64,000 nt of DNA from Pelagibacterium sp. 26DY04. GTDB lineage: Bacteria > Pseudomonadota > Alphaproteobacteria > Rhizobiales > Devosiaceae. Under the pieces are notes generated by a model, which saw nothing but the letters and a program-made list of their open reading frames with translations, had not been told where the DNA came from and ran no database searches. Of the stretch, positions 61,894-64,000 are shown piece after piece. The position numbers and the translations under genes are program-made. Location: contig NZ_CP101731.1 in the NCBI RefSeq assembly GCF_031202305.1, positions 3,224,001 to 3,288,000 on the forward strand. Reading direction: 5' to 3'. The stretch's first letter is position 1. The number at the start of each line of letters is the position of its first letter.

Positions 61894-62724
61894 TCATCTG
61901 CTTGCTGCGCATCGCCCTTGGGCCGCAAGTCTTTGAAACGAACGCGGATCGCACCCGGTCGAAAAGAACTGGATCCACTCCGCTTCGCTGCCATACCAAG
62001 CGTTGCGGTCGACATCTCCTCGGACGCCTGGGACGGTTCCTGTCTGGGTGTACTGCCAGAACGTGAAAGGGCGGTCGCGGTAGCGTTCAAGCGGTTCGGC
62101 TGCGACGGAACGAAGCCACATCGGGTTGTCGAGCTGCACGCCTTCAAGTATATCGCGATGAAAATTGATATCGGTGTAGATTATCGGTACCTTACCGGTG
62201 TGTGCCTCCATACCGGCCAACATGATGCGCACTTTTTCCAAAACCTCGTCGCGTGAAAGCGTCGGCCGACATTGAGAACCGTTGTTCCATTCAAGGTCGA
62301 GGACAGGGGGTAAGGCGTCGGGATCTGGCGGCACGTTCGCAGCAAACCACGCGACCTGCTCGTCCGCAGTCCTGCACCAGTACATAAAGTGATAGGCGGC
62401 GCGAGGTATTCCCGCCTCGCGCGAGAGCCGCCAATTTTGTTGAAACAGCGGATCCAGGTAATCTCCGCCGTCCGTCGCCTTAATGAATGCGAAGCGAGTG
62501 CCCGCTCGCGCTACGGCTTGCCAGTCGATTTCACCTTGGTGTCGAGACACGTCTATCCCATGAATGGGCAGCGTATGCGCGCGCGCGACACCGGGATGAG
62601 GGCTGCTATCCCCTTTCATAGGATAGTAATTTGTCGCACAGCCCGAGACGAACGCCACCAGCGCGATAATCGAAACCAGAGCAATACTCTGAGACAGCCG
62701 CTCTACCCAGCCGTCGCGACACAT
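61894..62724 (-). CDS. GH25-family muramidase, predicted lipoprotein
   Basis: The 276-residue protein has a lipoprotein signal (RLSQSIALVSIIALVAFVSGC, lipobox VSGC at about 29), then a GH25 lysozyme domain: IHGIDVSRHQGEIDW, FAFIKATDGGDYLDPLFQQNWRLSREAGIPRAAYHFMYW, the catalytic DxE in PPVLDLEWNNGSQC, and GKVPIIYTDINFHRDIL and FTFWQYTQTGTVPG. The start at 62724 gives a compact signal; ATGs at 62799 and 62844 are possible. It likely cuts peptidoglycan in the periplasm, perhaps to let the mating channel through. It lies upstream of traG on the same strand. Confidence 0.9.
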   Translation of the reverse strand: MCRDGWVERLSQSIALVSIIALVAFVSGCATNYYPMKGDSSPHPGVARAHTLPIHGIDVSRHQGEIDWQAVARAGTRFAFIKATDGGDYLDPLFQQNWRLSREAGIPRAAYHFMYWCRTADEQVAWFAANVPPDPDALPPVLDLEWNNGSQCRPTLSRDEVLEKVRIMLAGMEAHTGKVPIIYTDINFHRDILEGVQLDNPMWLRSVAAEPLERYRDRPFTFWQYTQTGTVPGVRGDVDRNAWYGSEAEWIQFFSTGCDPRSFQRLAAQGRCAASR

Positions 62725-62895
62725 TCTTCCATAGCTATGAGCAATGCTTTTATGGAGTCGCGCGAACGATACGCGCACAGAGGGCATGTCCAGCCACATA
62801 GTGATTTCCGCTTTTACTGAGACAGGGCCGGAACACGGCCACACTTCAGGAAGAAGCAGAGTGACGGCGCGACCGCCCAGAACCCGCTTCTTCGC

Positions 62896-63267
62896 TTAGG
62901 CGGAAATTCGTGGTGGACGTTTCAGCTCATACTGGGCTTTGCCGAGGCCGACCGCATTCGCGGGATGGCGGCCGCGTTGACCGGTGAGGACAAATGGCAG
63001 TTGCTGAGAGGCTGTTAACCCGTAGCCGTGAGAATGATCTTCTGAACTCGAATGGTGATGCCGCTCGTGCCAACCGGCGGGATGATCATGGCTGGATTGT
63101 CCGTGGCGCTCGTCATGCGAGACGGAAGCGGTCTCCATCAGGATTTCCGTGGCGAGCGGAAACTGGCTGCTGTGGGAGAGCGCCTGTCCTCCCTGAGCGA
63201 TGAAAAAGCTCAGCGCTACGGCAGCAACTGCAATGAAAGCAACGAGTACGCGCGCGGAACCAAACAT
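62896..63267 (-). CDS. Small membrane-anchored histidine-rich protein
   Basis: The 123-residue product has an N-terminal hydrophobic segment (VLVAFIAVAAVALSFFIAQGG, about 7-27) and a middle part dense in His (SHDERHGQSSHDHPAGWHERHHHSSSEDHSHGYG). It ends YELKRPPRISA. I do not recognise an exact family; the plan resembles small periplasmic metal-binding proteins near metal-efflux or TonB receptor genes. Metal binding is an inference. It lies beside the TlpA-like gene, so both may be cargo. Confidence 0.65.
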   Translation of the reverse strand: MFGSARVLVAFIAVAAVALSFFIAQGGQALSHSSQFPLATEILMETASVSHDERHGQSSHDHPAGWHERHHHSSSEDHSHGYGLTASQQLPFVLTGQRGRHPANAVGLGKAQYELKRPPRISA

Positions 63268-63395
63268 GGTAACCAGGATAGCTTGGAAAGCTTAACGGTT
63301 TTAAACAAACGGAAATCCAGAGGTCACCAGATTGCCGAGGGAGTGAGGAGTGCCGAACGTCGAATGAGATTGACCGAGAAGGTCGCTACCGCGGT

Positions 63396-64000
63396 TCATA
63401 TCTCCAGCAGCGTCTCGATGACCCTGCGGCCATCGGGACTATCCCATTTGGCCGGGCCTTGCAGAACGGCCAGTTCGCAGCCTTCTTCATCAACCAGGAC
63501 AGTGGCCGGGAGACCCAGGGTCACCCCGTCATTGCGCAAGCGTTCAAAGAGCTTGTAGCTGGGGTCGGCAAAGAGCTTCAGGTAATCCGCACCAATTTCA
63601 TCGAGAAAAAGCCTAGCGGCAGCCGGACCCTCGCTACCCATGTCGAGGCTGATAGCGACAACTTCGAAATCGTCGCCGCCATAGGACGCCTCGAGGGCGT
63701 CGAGATACAGCATTTCCTCCCGGCATGGCGCGCACCATGTCGCCCAGAAATTGATCAACAGCTTCTTTCCGGCAAAGTTCACCAGAGTGATAGGGTTACC
63801 GTCGGCATCCTGAAAGGCGATGTCGGAATAGTCACGCCATTGGGTGGAGGCCATGAGCGCGGCCAGTTCACCCCGGGCCACTTCATCGATCGACTGGACC
63901 GCTTCTGCCCTTACGGGGCAACTGGAGGCCGAAGTGCCATTGCTGATCCAGACTGCTGCGGCTATGCCCGCCACCGCCGCAACAAGTCCTGTCCCAAGGA
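63396..64000 (-). CDS. TlpA-like thioredoxin-family protein, N-terminus beyond the window
   Basis: The reading frame is open to the right edge (at least 201 codons), so the start may lie outside; a GTG at 63974 is possible but would cut off part of the membrane segment (TGLVAAVAGIAAAVWISNG). The thioredoxin domain has ITLVNFAGKKLLINFWATWCAPCREEMLYLDALEASYG with the CxxC redox pair, and FERLRNDGVTLGLPATVLVDEEGCELAVLQGPAKWDS with the cis-proline loop. It is probably a membrane-anchored periplasmic thiol reductase, resembling CcmG/TlpA/ResA. It lies 128 bases upstream of the His-rich gene. Confidence 0.9.
   Translation of the reverse strand, partial: LGTGLVAAVAGIAAAVWISNGTSASSCPVRAEAVQSIDEVARGELAALMASTQWRDYSDIAFQDADGNPITLVNFAGKKLLINFWATWCAPCREEMLYLDALEASYGGDDFEVVAISLDMGSEGPAAARLFLDEIGADYLKLFADPSYKLFERLRNDGVTLGLPATVLVDEEGCELAVLQGPAKWDSPDGRRVIETLLEI

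Overview
The window (high GC, dense, short intergenic gaps) looks like chromosome of an alphaproteobacterium of the order Hyphomicrobiales. The Devosia/Pelagibacterium group is my best guess from the gene content and the style of the intergenic palindromic repeats, but no rRNA or marker phylogeny is available here to prove it. It splits into a core chromosomal part (1 to about 45745) and the start of an integrated conjugative element (45746 to beyond the right edge).

Region by region: 1-2696 holds the glutamate synthase pair gltB (3' end only) and gltD, closed by a terminator. 2696-8459 holds a secreted SGNH/DUF459 protein, galE and galU (UDP-sugar supply), a beta-barrel protein and hemH. 8588-11952 is a three-gene unit: a creatininase-family hydrolase, a LysR regulator and a DUF1007-NicO nickel/cobalt transporter. 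12066-13613 has a MarR-like protein, a VOC protein and a DHFR-like reductase. 13610-16690 is a tightly overlapping arsenic operon (arsR, thioredoxin-type arsC, acr3, glutaredoxin-type arsC, arsH) with a perfect 28-bp palindromic operator. 16737-20899 has nadB and nadA separated by unrelated genes. 21033-23517 has eda followed by a ModE-type regulator, a palindrome, modA and modB, without modC. 23904-31617 has an MFS permease, a sugar kinase, a YHS-YHS-HMBD copper P-type ATPase, slyX, a DoxX protein and a small secreted nuclease. 31706-41166 carries semialdehyde and aromatic/quinone metabolism (gabD-like, GntR, two extradiol-type VOC dioxygenases, an MhqD-like esterase), a SufR-like regulator, a flavin reductase, DUF2200 and a Tat-signal SDR. 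41249-45677 has a LysR regulator divergent from a polar amino-acid ABC transporter, then a manganese catalase.

At 45746-45790 lies a 45-nt exact 3' piece of an initiator tRNA (fMet) gene, from the anticodon loop to CCA. A tyrosine integrase follows, then a TacA/TacT-type toxin-antitoxin pair. A full trb mating-pair-formation operon (trbB,C,D,E,J,K,L,F,G,I plus DUF2274) then runs leftwards on the minus strand, together with an embedded LysR gene, a CopG-like protein, the TraG/VirD4 coupling protein, a GH25 muramidase lipoprotein, a His-rich small protein and a TlpA-type thioredoxin cut by the right edge. This reads as one end of an ICE inserted in tRNA-fMet. The other end, with the intact tRNA, the relaxase and most cargo, should lie to the right.

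Intergenic DNA carries two families of small repeats: a RIME-like ~100-bp element that twice supplies the stop codon of the gene before it, and many CCTTCTCCC-type hairpin mosaics. Several genes have perfect inverted repeats right at their start regions (arsR, modA, the nuclease, mhqO-like, Mn-catalase, trbB); these are the most testable regulatory observations. I found no CRISPR array, rRNA or complete tRNA gene.
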